Under the pieces are notes generated by a model, which was not told the DNA's origin, did not search any database, and saw nothing but the letters and a program-made list of their open reading frames with translations. Position numbers and translations under genes: made by a program. Source: Oceanobacillus halotolerans (GTDB lineage: Bacteria; Bacillota; Bacilli; Bacillales; Amphibacillaceae). From it: DNA of 64,000 nt. The stretch's first letter is position 1; every line of letters begins with the position of its first letter. This document shows positions 7,953 through 16,693 of this stretch, one piece after another. The DNA is taken from contig NZ_WIXL01000004.1 of NCBI RefSeq assembly GCF_010993955.1, forward strand, positions 169,920 to 233,919. Direction: 5' to 3'.

Positions 7953-9638
7953 ATGACCACCAAACATGTGAATGACATCTTACCAAATGAAGTATTAGCA
8001 GAAGATCTCGTTACGAACAATACATTGGTGCTGAAAAAAGGAACAGAACTAACAAGACGGATGATTGAACTAATTAAAAAACGCAACATAAAAACTGTAA
8101 CTATCCAAGAACCAGAAGAAGAGCTTCAAGCAATAGAAGAACTAGAAATGCCGTTTCCTGACCAAAACAAAACCATTTATGTTCAGGATGAGGCAAAAGT
8201 AGAAGAAATCTTTTTGCATACATTGGCATATGTCGGATACGAATATCGATATGGGATGCTGTTAAATAAAGAAGAAGATATCCTATTTTTGAAAGAAATG
8301 TTTCTAAATATCCATCAAAACTATCCATTCATCGACACACTATACGCACTTCATAGGTGGGATCGCTATGCATTTGTCCATTCCTTTGATGTATTTGTGC
8401 TGGGAACATTAATGGCTAAGAAGCATAACTTAAGATCCCTTGAAACGATTGCATTGGGTTATTTATTTCATGACATCGGCAAAATGAATATCCCACAAGA
8501 AATTCTGCATAAAGAACGGAAATTAACGAATGCTGAATTTGAACTGATTAAAACCCATACCACTCAAGGGGAATCTATTTTACGTTCGCTTGGACAAGAT
8601 CAGATCGCACACTTTGCTAGATCACACCATGAACGGATGGACGGATCAGGCTATCCAGATTCACTGACAGAGGAAAGCCTTTCCAAAGAATTGCGCATTT
8701 TACAAATGGTTGACGTTTACTCTGCACTCACCTTAAAACGAGCCTACAAGGATGAACTACCAGCACAAGAGGCATTACAAATCCTTTTCCGAGACTATAA
8801 AATGTTTGATATGAATCTATTATACGACTTTGTGGACACCTTAAACATTTATCCCTCTGATGCAACCGTCGTTTTGTCTGACGATACACCAGCAACCATC
8901 GAGGATATGCCAAATGGAGTACCAACTCTTCCCTATGTTAGACGAATTCCCGACCATACGACTGAAACATTGCCCTTAGACTTTTCTGTAACCATTTCTA
9001 GGATGATTAATTCTGAAGTAAAGTCAATGGAACAACTGTATAACGAATTCGTAGACGCGGTATTAAATGGACAAAGTAAAGAGGCTCAAAACACATTTGC
9101 AAAACTGATTGATGGGAGACAATTAGAAGATGTGTATACCCAGATTATTCTGCCTGTATATTATAAGGCGACAAATCGCTTACGCTCTAATGAGGAGTTT
9201 GAAGTGAGTCACAAGATATTAATGGACTTATTGAATGAGTTTGAACATGACAATATTAAATTAAACGAATACCATACACGTGTCCTTTTTATCATGGAAG
9301 AAAGTGTTGAAAATACGGTACCAGTTAAAAGTTTGCTAAATTTGCTGCATTTGGAACATGTCTTTCCAATGGTCATTCATCAAGCATTTTCTGCAACACA
9401 ATTAGAGGCATATGTTAAGAAAAATGAGATCTCCCACGTATGTATGATTCATCGAGAGGAAAGTGACAAGCGGCGAATGCAAGAATTTCCGCCATTTAAA
9501 GCAGATATGTATCATACATCCTGTTATGACATCTCATTCCTATTAAAAGATCTCTTCCATACCGAACATCAATCATTGCATATGTTTGATCGCTTACGGA
9601 CATTGGAAGTGAAACATACACTTGCAGCACATGGCTAA
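7953..9638 (+). CDS. HD-GYP domain protein, probable cyclic-di-nucleotide phosphodiesterase
   Basis: A 561-residue cytoplasmic protein without membrane segments. The HD motif (LFHDIGK, near residue 172) and the GYP part (HHERMDGSGYP, near residue 224) are intact; HD-GYP proteins hydrolyse c-di-GMP or related dinucleotides (family knowledge). The C-terminal 220 residues (SMEQLYNEFVDAVLNGQSKE ... TNRLRSNEEFEVSHKILMDL) look like the helical cap and Rossmann-like fold of B12-binding sensor modules, but the cobalamin DxHxxG motif is not seen. It is cotranscribed with the XRE protein and ends at a terminator. The substrate is inferred from the motif only. Confidence 0.85.
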   Translation: MTTKHVNDILPNEVLAEDLVTNNTLVLKKGTELTRRMIELIKKRNIKTVTIQEPEEELQAIEELEMPFPDQNKTIYVQDEAKVEEIFLHTLAYVGYEYRYGMLLNKEEDILFLKEMFLNIHQNYPFIDTLYALHRWDRYAFVHSFDVFVLGTLMAKKHNLRSLETIALGYLFHDIGKMNIPQEILHKERKLTNAEFELIKTHTTQGESILRSLGQDQIAHFARSHHERMDGSGYPDSLTEESLSKELRILQMVDVYSALTLKRAYKDELPAQEALQILFRDYKMFDMNLLYDFVDTLNIYPSDATVVLSDDTPATIEDMPNGVPTLPYVRRIPDHTTETLPLDFSVTISRMINSEVKSMEQLYNEFVDAVLNGQSKEAQNTFAKLIDGRQLEDVYTQIILPVYYKATNRLRSNEEFEVSHKILMDLLNEFEHDNIKLNEYHTRVLFIMEESVENTVPVKSLLNLLHLEHVFPMVIHQAFSATQLEAYVKKNEISHVCMIHREESDKRRMQEFPPFKADMYHTSCYDISFLLKDLFHTEHQSLHMFDRLRTLEVKHTLAAHG

Positions 9639-9647
9639 TGACTACTT

Positions 9648-9683
9648 CTCATCTGGTCTGTTCCCCGACTGGATGAGTTTTTT
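9648..9683 (+). terminator. Terminator after the HD-GYP gene
   Basis: CTCATCtgGTC and GACtgGATGAG pair, followed by six T. A second GC-rich hairpin-like stretch at about 9712-9739 follows. Confidence 0.75.
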
Positions 9684-9840
9684 GGTTGGGAAGGGTAGAT
9701 GGATGCAAAATAAAAGCACGCAACGTCGTGTGCATGCTTTGGAGGGTCCTTTTGAAGAATGATCTAGTAGAAGATTGTGTAGGACAGGTTTATTTAATGT
9801 TGTTTATTGAAGTTTACAAGCTTTTCTGCTGTTTCATGTC

Positions 9841-10146
9841 TTACTGGAGTATCGAGATATCAGCTCGAGCATCAACAAGATCGTCAGAGAAGACAGATAC
9901 TTTATGGTCAACTTTACGGATCGCTTGTTTCATATCCTTCATGTCTAATTCGATAGTATCTAATCTTGATTCTACGTTACCTAATCTAGACTCTACGTTA
10001 TCTAATCTAGATTCCACATTATCTAGTCTATTTTCAATGGAATCGACTCTTTTTTCTACATTCCCTACAATCGTTTTAACACCTTTAACTTCATCAGATA
10101 ATTCCTTGATGGCTACGAATAGATCCTCCATGGTTATGTTACTCAC
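9841..10146 (-). CDS. Small heptad-repeat coiled-coil protein
   Basis: A 101-residue protein whose core is four copies of a 7-residue unit (ENRLDNV, ESRLDNV, ESRLGNV, ESRLDTI), predicting a long parallel coiled coil, followed by MKQAIRKVDHKVSVFSDDL. It has no signal peptide or membrane segment. The start is GTG at 10146, with GGAGGGAAAC upstream. Repeats of this type occur in many Bacillaceae hypothetical proteins and in tail-fibre-like coils; no function can be given. A decayed copy lies at 7150-7400. Confidence 0.75.
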   Translation of the reverse strand: MSNITMEDLFVAIKELSDEVKGVKTIVGNVEKRVDSIENRLDNVESRLDNVESRLGNVESRLDTIELDMKDMKQAIRKVDHKVSVFSDDLVDARADISILQ

Positions 10147-10262
10147 TTTTAGTTTCCCTCCTTTCTCTTATTATTTTCTTAGTTTAGCATGGGGTTGATT
10201 AGGTCACAAGCGAACATAATGTGAAATGTGACATTTATCGACATTGGGGAATTGTTTTAGTT

Positions 10263-10482
10263 GCACGAGTTTCTAGTGTTCTTGCATGAGTTTATTGCTT
10301 TCTTGCATAAGAATGGCGTTGTGTCGCATGACTTTTCTTGCTTGGTGCACGACTTTGTCCAGTTTGTGCATGACTTTTCCCCTATCATGCATGAGATTGG
10401 CGCTATGTCGCACGACTTCCTCCCTCTTACGCACGAGTTCGACACAATCTCGCACGAATTTTGCTCTACCACGCACGACCTT
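10263..10482 (+). repeat. Array of 11 motifs GCAYGA at exactly 21-nt spacing
   Basis: GCAC/TGA (mostly GCACGAG/CTT) begins at 10263, 10284, 10305, 10326, 10347, 10368, 10389, 10410, 10431, 10452 and 10473, every step exactly 21; one unit reads GCATAA. The bases between motifs vary. Because 21 is a multiple of three, several frames stay open on both strands (HEF/HDF heptads rightward, SC-rich heptads leftward), but none has a convincing ribosome site. A second array of the same motif is at 17959-18134. Confidence 0.85.
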
Positions 10483-10502
10483 CTCATCCATCCATACAAA
10501 AA

Positions 10503-10529
10503 AAGCTCGCTGACATTGTCAACGAGCCC
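10503..10529 (-). terminator. Terminator of the TcaA-like gene
   Basis: GCTCGctGAC and GTCAaCGAGC form the stem; the A run at 10498-10503 becomes the U tail on the leftward transcript. Confidence 0.75.
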
Positions 10530-10541
10530 CTCTTCCTAATT

Positions 10542-12149
10542 TTATTTTGCCCACTCACTTGTATACGTTTCTGGTTCTGGTTCGCGATATTCAACCGCAT
10601 TACTTTCTTCATAGTAACCTGCCCAGCCGACAGAATCAATGATCCATTCTCCAGAATCCTCATCATAGAGAAGACCATAGCCTACATCCTCACTTGTTTC
10701 ATCCAAATCTACGTCTGAATCAAGATCATAATATGTTGCTGATTCATACATTACCGTTGCATTCGCTTCAATATGCCAGCCATCTCCATAATAGGAAATC
10801 GAATAAGAATCTGGATAGAAGTCTGTACCGGTAAAGCGTCCTTGGTAATAATAATCGTATTCTTGTTCATATTCTGCGTTGTCTACACGTTCTTCCACAA
10901 TGTCTTCAGTTGCCGTTGTCATTTGACTTGCATCTGCTGTTGTACGAACTGCTAAATTCTCTTTCGTAAATTGAACGATGGTATCTTGAACTTGCTGAAC
11001 AACTTCTTCACTAGGTGTAAAGATAACATCCATATAGTAGGACTCAATTGGTCTCTCTTCCGTTTTTGCCGTACCCCATGGGAATTCAGCCTCAAAGGAA
11101 GCTGTCATCGAACCATCTGTTAATAGTGGACCTACAATACTTTGTTCTTTCAGGTTGATCCCAGTGTCTTCCCCATTCAAATAAAGGGTAACGTGATCTA
11201 AATTCTCAAATGGCACATAAAACTCTACATCATCACCCTCAATATAAAGATCTACTTCGCTCGTATATCCTGGATCGAAGTTTGTGCGTTCTGTTTCTGT
11301 AGAGAGTTCCACATAATCTGATTCATATGTAGCTGTAAAGGTGTAGGTTCCAGGTACGTATGGACCTATTTCTTTGGAATAGTCTTCTTTATCTGCTGTT
11401 GCAACCTCTTCCCCATTAATAGAGATGGTCGTATCTTCATAATTAGTATAAATTCTAAAATAAACTGGTTCAATCACAATATCGTAATTATCAAAAATAC
11501 CGAATGTCTTGCCATCCCTTACTAAATTAACAGGTGTACCAGATACAGCACCACCTTCTAATTGTGGTTCTATAGCATCAGGATTATTTTCATATAAACG
11601 GGATTGATCTTTCAAGTGCTGAATCATTTGTTCAAAATCACTTGGAGATTCTGCATAATATTCGATAAATCCTGTTACACTATTTTCATCAATCTCCAAA
11701 TTTTTCGTATTGGTTTCTAGTAATTTCGCTACTTGGTCTGCATCATTTTCAATCATAGCTGTTTCAAACTTCTCCACAATTTTTTCATGTGATGTCATCG
11801 AAGAACCAACTTGATAGGCAATAATTAATAAAACTATAATTCCACCTGCAATTGCCATATATAATTTTTGTTGCTTGGTTAACTTCGAAACGGCAGAACC
11901 TCCACCACTAGAGGATGTGCTACCACCACTTGATCCTGTGAGCCCTCCACCTTGATCTTGTTGCTGATCATCATTTACTGGCTTATCTTCCCCTGCATTC
12001 GACAGGCCACTTTCTTCCTGACCAGAAAGACCTGTGTCATTAGTTGTTTCTTGTACTGGAGTGTCGTCACTAGCTACTTCGTTTCCGCAATATTTACAGA
12101 ACTTGGCACCCTCGACAAGCTCCTTTCCACAATGTTTACAAAACTTCAA
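10542..12149 (-). CDS. TcaA-like zinc-ribbon membrane protein
   Basis: A 535-residue protein starting with a zinc ribbon (Cys 4, 7, 18 and 21), then a Gly/Ser/Gln-rich linker, one membrane helix at about residues 97-114 (MAIAGGIIVLLIIAY) and a large extracytoplasmic part with repeated beta-rich modules (SINGEEVAT..., LYLNGEDTGI...). The architecture is that of TcaA/YvbJ, cell-envelope proteins linked in staphylococci to glycopeptide response (family knowledge). It is transcribed alone, with terminators on its 3' side. The role here is unknown. Confidence 0.8.
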   Translation of the reverse strand: MKFCKHCGKELVEGAKFCKYCGNEVASDDTPVQETTNDTGLSGQEESGLSNAGEDKPVNDDQQQDQGGGLTGSSGGSTSSSGGGSAVSKLTKQQKLYMAIAGGIIVLLIIAYQVGSSMTSHEKIVEKFETAMIENDADQVAKLLETNTKNLEIDENSVTGFIEYYAESPSDFEQMIQHLKDQSRLYENNPDAIEPQLEGGAVSGTPVNLVRDGKTFGIFDNYDIVIEPVYFRIYTNYEDTTISINGEEVATADKEDYSKEIGPYVPGTYTFTATYESDYVELSTETERTNFDPGYTSEVDLYIEGDDVEFYVPFENLDHVTLYLNGEDTGINLKEQSIVGPLLTDGSMTASFEAEFPWGTAKTEERPIESYYMDVIFTPSEEVVQQVQDTIVQFTKENLAVRTTADASQMTTATEDIVEERVDNAEYEQEYDYYYQGRFTGTDFYPDSYSISYYGDGWHIEANATVMYESATYYDLDSDVDLDETSEDVGYGLLYDEDSGEWIIDSVGWAGYYEESNAVEYREPEPETYTSEWAK

Positions 12150-12350
12150 TATACTTCCCCCTTGTTTTTTCTATCTATTTTTTGACAATTACGTAAAGAT
12201 AGAGATATTATACTATAAAATTGTCGAAAATGGGAGAAAATCAGACAGAAAAGTCATAGAATGCTAGATATAAAACGTCAACATTTAGATAATTAGAATC
12301 ACTTGAGTAAATAATCATGTTTATCATATACTATATGTCGAATAAAAAAT

Positions 12351-12540
12351 ACCGAGTGGCACTCTCCACCTGGTAGTAGTAATTACAAACCGCATCAAGA
12401 GCGGTTGACTGTGAATAAGTTGCGTAGTTCCGAGAAGTAACCGTCTACTCCGCTGGTCAAAATGGGGCGGTTACTTTCTATTTGTTAGGACGACAATAGT
12501 CACAGTTAATGTCAAAGTAGCCACCTCCCTTCTTTCGGGA
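12351..12540 (-). pseudogene. Degenerate Hol_Tox-like type I toxin locus, copy 1
   Basis: Leftward, GGAGGTGG is followed by TTG (12515) opening 14 codons, MTLTVTIVVLTNRK, to TAA at 12471-12473, then AAGTAACCGCCCC and its partner in CGGTTACTT, a terminator-like stem. The peptide looks like the hydrophobic C-terminal half of the 30-35-residue putative holin-like toxins of Bacillus; the N-terminal part is missing. The flank at 12351-12420 (hairpin CCGCATCAAGAGCGG) matches the second copy at 16262-16600 and would be the antitoxin RNA side. Function is inferred from family resemblance. Confidence 0.45.
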
Positions 12541-12577
12541 AAATGGATTAAGAATAAGTATTAATGAGTAATTGATA

Positions 12578-12800
12578 GAATGCGAGGTTTGATTTCCACT
12601 CCTGACAGTCGCTTTCACCACGGGCATAAGTGCGACATCTGTTCAAACTTTACGTTTTCACAGTGTCTTCTTTACCGCAGGCACGGCCTCAGCCTCCTCG
12701 GAAGCAAACCACTTCCTGCTTAAGTCTATATACGTGCTGTCCCTATAAGAGTCAACTGTCCTCCGCTCAAATCAACTATTGTATTACTATTAATAAAGAT
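12578..12800. repeat. GC-rich dispersed repeat with nested 60-base insert
   Basis: It begins TTGATTTCCACTCC, contains CACGGCCTCAGCCTCCTCGG and ends near GTCCTCCGCTCAAATCAA. Inside, after GTCGCTTTC, is an extra segment (ACCACGGGCATAAGTGCGAC to CACAGTGTCTTC, about 12617-12672) found at the same place in other copies (15690, 26255, 54445). Other full or partial copies are at 15601-16185, 26147-26640 and 54300-54560. No coding potential. Confidence 0.75.
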
Positions 12801-13128
12801 ATTAATAAGAAATAGAATAACACAAACTAGCGAAGTCGTAGCGATAATTATAGCGAAAACCAACTGCGCATAATATATAATGCAACGATACAAAACAACA
12901 GATATAACATATTTCAATTGTTGACTAATTTCTTCTCTCACATAAATAAACCTCTTCAACAGTAATTGTTCTTTCATGTAGAATACTCATAATACATTCC
13001 GCGCGCCCTATCTTTTACACTTATATTCATATCCCTTCCGCACATAAACTATATAATAATTCTGAAAACAACAGAATAGTATTGTACTGTAGATAAGTTC
13101 GATTATAATAACAAAAGGAGGGAAAAAC

Positions 13129-14475
13129 ATGTTTCAATCGATTACGTTATTTTTTGATCGTATGGTAAGAAGGTATCTACCAGATGCATTCCTTTTTGCG
13201 ATTATTTTAACCTTTATTGTGTTTATTCTCGGAATTGGATTTACCAATAGCTCCCCAATGCAAATGGTGGAACATTGGGGTACTGGTTTTTGGGATTTAT
13301 TAGCATTTGCCATGCAGATGTCGTTAATTGTCGTAACAGGTTATATTCTTGCTAATAGTCCTGTCGTTAAAAGAGTCCTTGCTAAAATTAGTACATTTGC
13401 AAACTCACCAGGCCAAGCCATTATGCTCGTGACATTTGTCGCAGCAATTGCCTGTCTTATCAATTATGGATTCGGATTAGTAGTTGGTGCCTTACTTGCT
13501 ATCCATGTCGCAAAACGCGTTCCATCGGTTGATTATCGTTTGTTAATGGCGAGTGCCTATAGTGCATTCCTACTATGGCATGGTGGTTTGTCAGGATCAG
13601 TTCCGCTCACGATCGCAACAGAAGATCACTTTTTAACAGATATTTTAGGTGTCGTTCCTATTACAGAAACACTTCTAAGCAATGCTAACTTATTTATCGT
13701 CATTGCTCTATTAATTTCGTTACCATTGCTTAACCGTCTTTTAATGAAGTCAACACAAGGTGTCGGGAAAATTGATCAAGAATTTATTAATATGCAAACA
13801 AGTAAAAGCCTAGAGGAAGAAGAACCAACCAATACACAAATAGATGAAGATGCAACACCTGCTGAGCGACTAGAAAATAGTCAAATCGTTTCCTTTGTAA
13901 TCGGCTTATTAGGACTTGTATTCATCATCTACCACTTCGTTCAAAACGGACTTGACTTAAATATTAATATTGTTAACTTTATCATGCTGTTTCTCGGAAT
14001 ACTTGCTCACCGAACACCACGCCGCTTCTTAAATAGTGTTAGTGATGCTGTAAAAAATGCGGGCGGAATCATCATTCAATTCCCATTCTATGCTGGGATT
14101 ATGGGTATGATGGTCGAATCAGGCTTATCTGAGCAGATGTCAATGTGGTTTGTTAGTATCTCGAATGACTTTACATTACCACTATTCACCTTTATCAGTG
14201 CAGGGATTGTAAACTTCTTTGTTCCATCAGGTGGAGGACAATGGGCAATTCAGGGTCCAATTATGATACCTGCTGCAATGGAGCTTGGAGTTGATGGTGC
14301 CAAAACAGCAATGGCCGTAGCATGGGGAGATGCATGGACGAACATGATCCAGCCATTCTGGGCATTGCCGCTGCTTGCAATCGCGGGATTAAAAGTAAAA
14401 GACATTATGGGCTTCTGCGTCATGATCCTATTCTGGAGCTTCATTCCAATTACCATTGGCTTATTATTTTTCTAA
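13129..14475 (+). CDS. atoE: AtoE-type short-chain fatty acid transporter
   Basis: A 448-residue membrane protein with about 11-12 hydrophobic segments and the AtoE/TIGR00366 features LPDAFLFAIILTFIVFILG, HWGTGFWDLLAFAMQMSL and FFVPSGGGQWAIQGPIM. The family carries acetoacetate, butyrate and similar short-chain acids. GGAGGGAAAAAC precedes the ATG. It is flanked by repeats and ends in a strong terminator, so it is probably monocistronic; no ato catabolic genes are near. Family assignment is firm, the substrate is inferred. Confidence 0.9.
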   Translation: MFQSITLFFDRMVRRYLPDAFLFAIILTFIVFILGIGFTNSSPMQMVEHWGTGFWDLLAFAMQMSLIVVTGYILANSPVVKRVLAKISTFANSPGQAIMLVTFVAAIACLINYGFGLVVGALLAIHVAKRVPSVDYRLLMASAYSAFLLWHGGLSGSVPLTIATEDHFLTDILGVVPITETLLSNANLFIVIALLISLPLLNRLLMKSTQGVGKIDQEFINMQTSKSLEEEEPTNTQIDEDATPAERLENSQIVSFVIGLLGLVFIIYHFVQNGLDLNINIVNFIMLFLGILAHRTPRRFLNSVSDAVKNAGGIIIQFPFYAGIMGMMVESGLSEQMSMWFVSISNDFTLPLFTFISAGIVNFFVPSGGGQWAIQGPIMIPAAMELGVDGAKTAMAVAWGDAWTNMIQPFWALPLLAIAGLKVKDIMGFCVMILFWSFIPITIGLLFF

Positions 14476-14483
14476 AAAGGCGC

Positions 14484-14519
14484 AAAAAATAGGTATGCTA
14501 TTTCGCATACCTATTTTTT
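14484..14519 (+). terminator. Bidirectional terminator between atoE and the DUF6366-like gene
   Basis: AAAAAATAGGTATGC and GCATACCTATTTTTT pair perfectly around 6 bases. Confidence 0.9.
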
Positions 14520-14520
14520 A

Positions 14521-14730
14521 TTAGCGAAAGAAGACTGAATAAAAGATAAATCCTACCACCATCAAGAGGATAAGAAATCCCGTGCCTTTCCAACCTAAGC
14601 TCCCTACTAAGTCCACAAGACTCCCTTGTTGTGATCGTTTAGAAGCATCATTCAAATTACCAGTTGGATTACTCTTTAATTCTTCTTGCCTTAATCTTTC
14701 TCTTCTTTGTTCTGGCGTTTCTTGACTCAT
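14521..14730 (-). CDS. Small membrane protein, DUF6366-like
   Basis: 69 residues: a charged N-terminal half (SQETPEQRRERLRQEELKS), then SLVDLVGSLGWKGTGFLILL and a single membrane helix at about residues 48-66. The pattern LVGSLGWKGTG is what I recall of the DUF6366 family found in Bacillaceae; function unknown. The ribosome site is weak. Its stop touches the shared terminator with atoE. Confidence 0.7.
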   Translation of the reverse strand: MSQETPEQRRERLRQEELKSNPTGNLNDASKRSQQGSLVDLVGSLGWKGTGFLILLMVVGFIFYSVFFR

Positions 14731-14760
14731 TTAACAGTACCCACCTTCATCACGCACGCT

Positions 14761-15513
14761 TTATTCCTGTTTTATCACATTTCCGTCTTCATCATAATAG
14801 TAAATATTTTTAAAGGAAACATTCCCATCACCGGTTTGCGGTAATTCAATCCAAGTGGCTGATGCTTCATGAGGTGTAAATGTTTGCTCGAACTGACTCC
14901 CGTTAACTTCCATTTGTATTTCTGCAATTTCACTTTGCTTATTTGTCACAAACATCATTAGAGAGTCTTCAAAAAATGGGGGATAGAATAAACGGAAGGA
15001 ATCTTGTTCTTCCGTTCGAACAACTCCCCTAATATAATTTCCTCTGCTATTTTTCCGAAATTCGATGTAAGACGGCTTCCCATTTGCTAAAAATCCAACG
15101 ATCCGATAAGCTTCAAAATCTCTAATATGCAAAATCTCAATCTCATTATTTTCATAGCCTTCGATCGACTGAATGACTTTTACAATAGAATCCTTATCAT
15201 TTCCATATAATTCTTTGTTATCAACATAAAGATATGAAATGCCGATGAGCAATAGGATGATAAATAACGGAAATAGCTTATCTAGCAGACTTGTTTTCAG
15301 ATTTTTTTTCTTGTTATACCACACTATTTTTACGATGGATAACACCAATAACCCTATTAATACTGGTCCAAATAGGAATACATATATTTCATAAAGCTCT
15401 AAAAAGCTTATGGAAAATAAGGCTATCATCCAAAAAATAAGTAATAGCACAAACTTTACTTTTCTATATTTTTTATCATTAAAAAGAAATTCTAGGATAA
15501 CTTCCTTCCACAA
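14761..15513 (-). CDS. Hypothetical membrane protein
   Basis: 250 residues; three hydrophobic segments near the N-terminus (VKFVLLLIFWMIALFSISF, YVFLFGPVLIGLLVLSIV, LFPLFIILLLIGISYLYV) followed by an outside soluble domain of about 140 residues with acidic and aromatic strands. No family recognised. The start is TTG at 15513, 7 bases after AGGGGTG; no ATG fits. It lies 30 bases before the DUF6366-like gene and may be cotranscribed with it. Confidence 0.65.
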   Translation of the reverse strand: MWKEVILEFLFNDKKYRKVKFVLLLIFWMIALFSISFLELYEIYVFLFGPVLIGLLVLSIVKIVWYNKKKNLKTSLLDKLFPLFIILLLIGISYLYVDNKELYGNDKDSIVKVIQSIEGYENNEIEILHIRDFEAYRIVGFLANGKPSYIEFRKNSRGNYIRGVVRTEEQDSFRLFYPPFFEDSLMMFVTNKQSEIAEIQMEVNGSQFEQTFTPHEASATWIELPQTGDGNVSFKNIYYYDEDGNVIKQE

Positions 15514-15600
15514 AAAAATTCACCCCTATAAAGCATTTAGTTGGATCATAACATATATTCCCCATTTTCATAATGGTATGACAACAATTCTTATAATATA

Positions 15601-16185
15601 AGACTGTTTTCTAAAGGTTATTGCTTTCTAATAACGTCATGCATATAAGATGTATGTTGCGCAGTAATTTACCGTTCCGGCAGAATACTTCGCTTTCACC
15701 AGGGGCACAAGTGCGACATCTGTTCAAACTTGTCGTTTTCACAGTGTCTTCCTAGCCATGGACACGGCCTCAGCCTCCTCAGAAGCACAGAACTTCTTTT
15801 AGGGGGCTTCGGACATGTGCTGTTCCCATAGGAGTCTCCGTATTCTGCCTTCACTGTAGAGATTTTCTAATCAAAATGTATCATTTATTATAAGTTACAT
15901 AAATAGCAAAACCTACTGAATAGGAGTTGACTTCCTTCCGCTCTAATCACTAATAATAAGCTTATATATTGCAATAGCTGGTTTTAGCGGAGGAAATACA
16001 CGGAGACTCCTGCGGGAAGAGAGGCATAGGTGAGACCCCGGAGTGCGTAGCACGAGGAGGCTCAACAGCCACCCGCGGAAAGCGAAGTGTATTTCCGTAG
16101 CGGTTTTCATAGAAAAACCTCTGCGTATAATATAGATTATAAGTAGTAGAAAACAACAATGTATCCGAAAAGAGCCTAATATAAG
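15601..16185. repeat. MITE-like composite repeat, two GC-rich blocks
   Basis: The left end CTGTTTTCTAAAGG (about 15604) and right end AGTAGAAAACA (about 16146) are inverted copies of one another and match the ends of the 26147-26640 element. Between lie two GC-rich blocks in opposite sense (15660-15860 and 15960-16110), each with CTCCTCG or CGAGGAGG cores and the TTTCACCAGGGGCAC insert in the first. No transposase gene; movement would need one supplied from elsewhere. Confidence 0.65.
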
Positions 16186-16261
16186 TTGGTTTACCCTATC
16201 CTTGTAATTCAGTTTCTAGGTTGAATAAGTAATCAAAGTCTATAATATAAGTATTAGAAAA

Positions 16262-16600
16262 ATGCCGAGTAGCACGAACTACTCGGTATAGTAACTACAG
16301 ACCGCATTAAAAGCGGTTGACCGTAGAATAAGGTGCATTATACAAAGTAGTAACCGTCTAATCCATTGGTCGGGGCGGTTACTTTTCTTTGTTTAGAAAG
16401 ACGACGATCGAAATTAGAAAACTTGGGATTCACTGAGCCTTTAAGGTGAATCCCTTAGTTGCCCTTATGCAGTAGGGATGTTTATACTTTCCCTACTGCC
16501 AAGTAATGTTAGAGTAGCTGTTATCGTTAAGCTAAATTGTGCTACTAAACTTAATACTTCATATGTCGTCTTTCTACCACCTTCCTTCTGTCGGGAGATG
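16262..16600 (-). pseudogene. Degenerate Hol_Tox-like type I toxin locus, copy 2
   Basis: Leftward from AGGAAGGTGG the frame reads TTYEVLSLVAQFSLTITATL, very like the N-terminus MTTYEVLSLM... of putative holin-like toxins, but no ATG, GTG or TTG fits before TTYE. The C-terminal half (ISIVVFLNKEK, stop, then AAGTAACCGCCCC) follows about 100 bases later, beyond two hairpins (GCAGTAGGG/CCCTACTGC and GGGATTCACC/GGTGAATCCC) that split the gene. The start and continuity are both lost. The 5' flank hairpin ACCGCATTAAAAGCGGT matches copy 1. Confidence 0.5.
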
Positions 16601-16693
16601 GTCAACCGCCCACATGCTACGTAGTTACTAGTTTACTATTACCATATGATCGTACTTTTTTTATAGCGATATACAAACGTTTGATCTGAGTAT

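Noticed and set aside
9686..10198. Rightward 170-codon frame with NLDSTLSNLDSTL repeats
   Set aside because: Antisense shadow of the heptad repeats of the coiled-coil gene at 9841-10146.
10257..10539. Overlapping open frames on both strands (HEF/HDF heptads and SC-rich heptads)
   Set aside because: They arise because the repeat step of 21 is a multiple of three; none has a good ribosome site.
12726..12977. Leftward 83-codon frame with hydrophobic stretches
   Set aside because: Half of it runs through the dispersed repeat; no ribosome site and no family resemblance.
15962..16159. Leftward 65-codon frame
   Set aside because: Contained in the MITE-like repeat; codon use and sequence follow the repeat.
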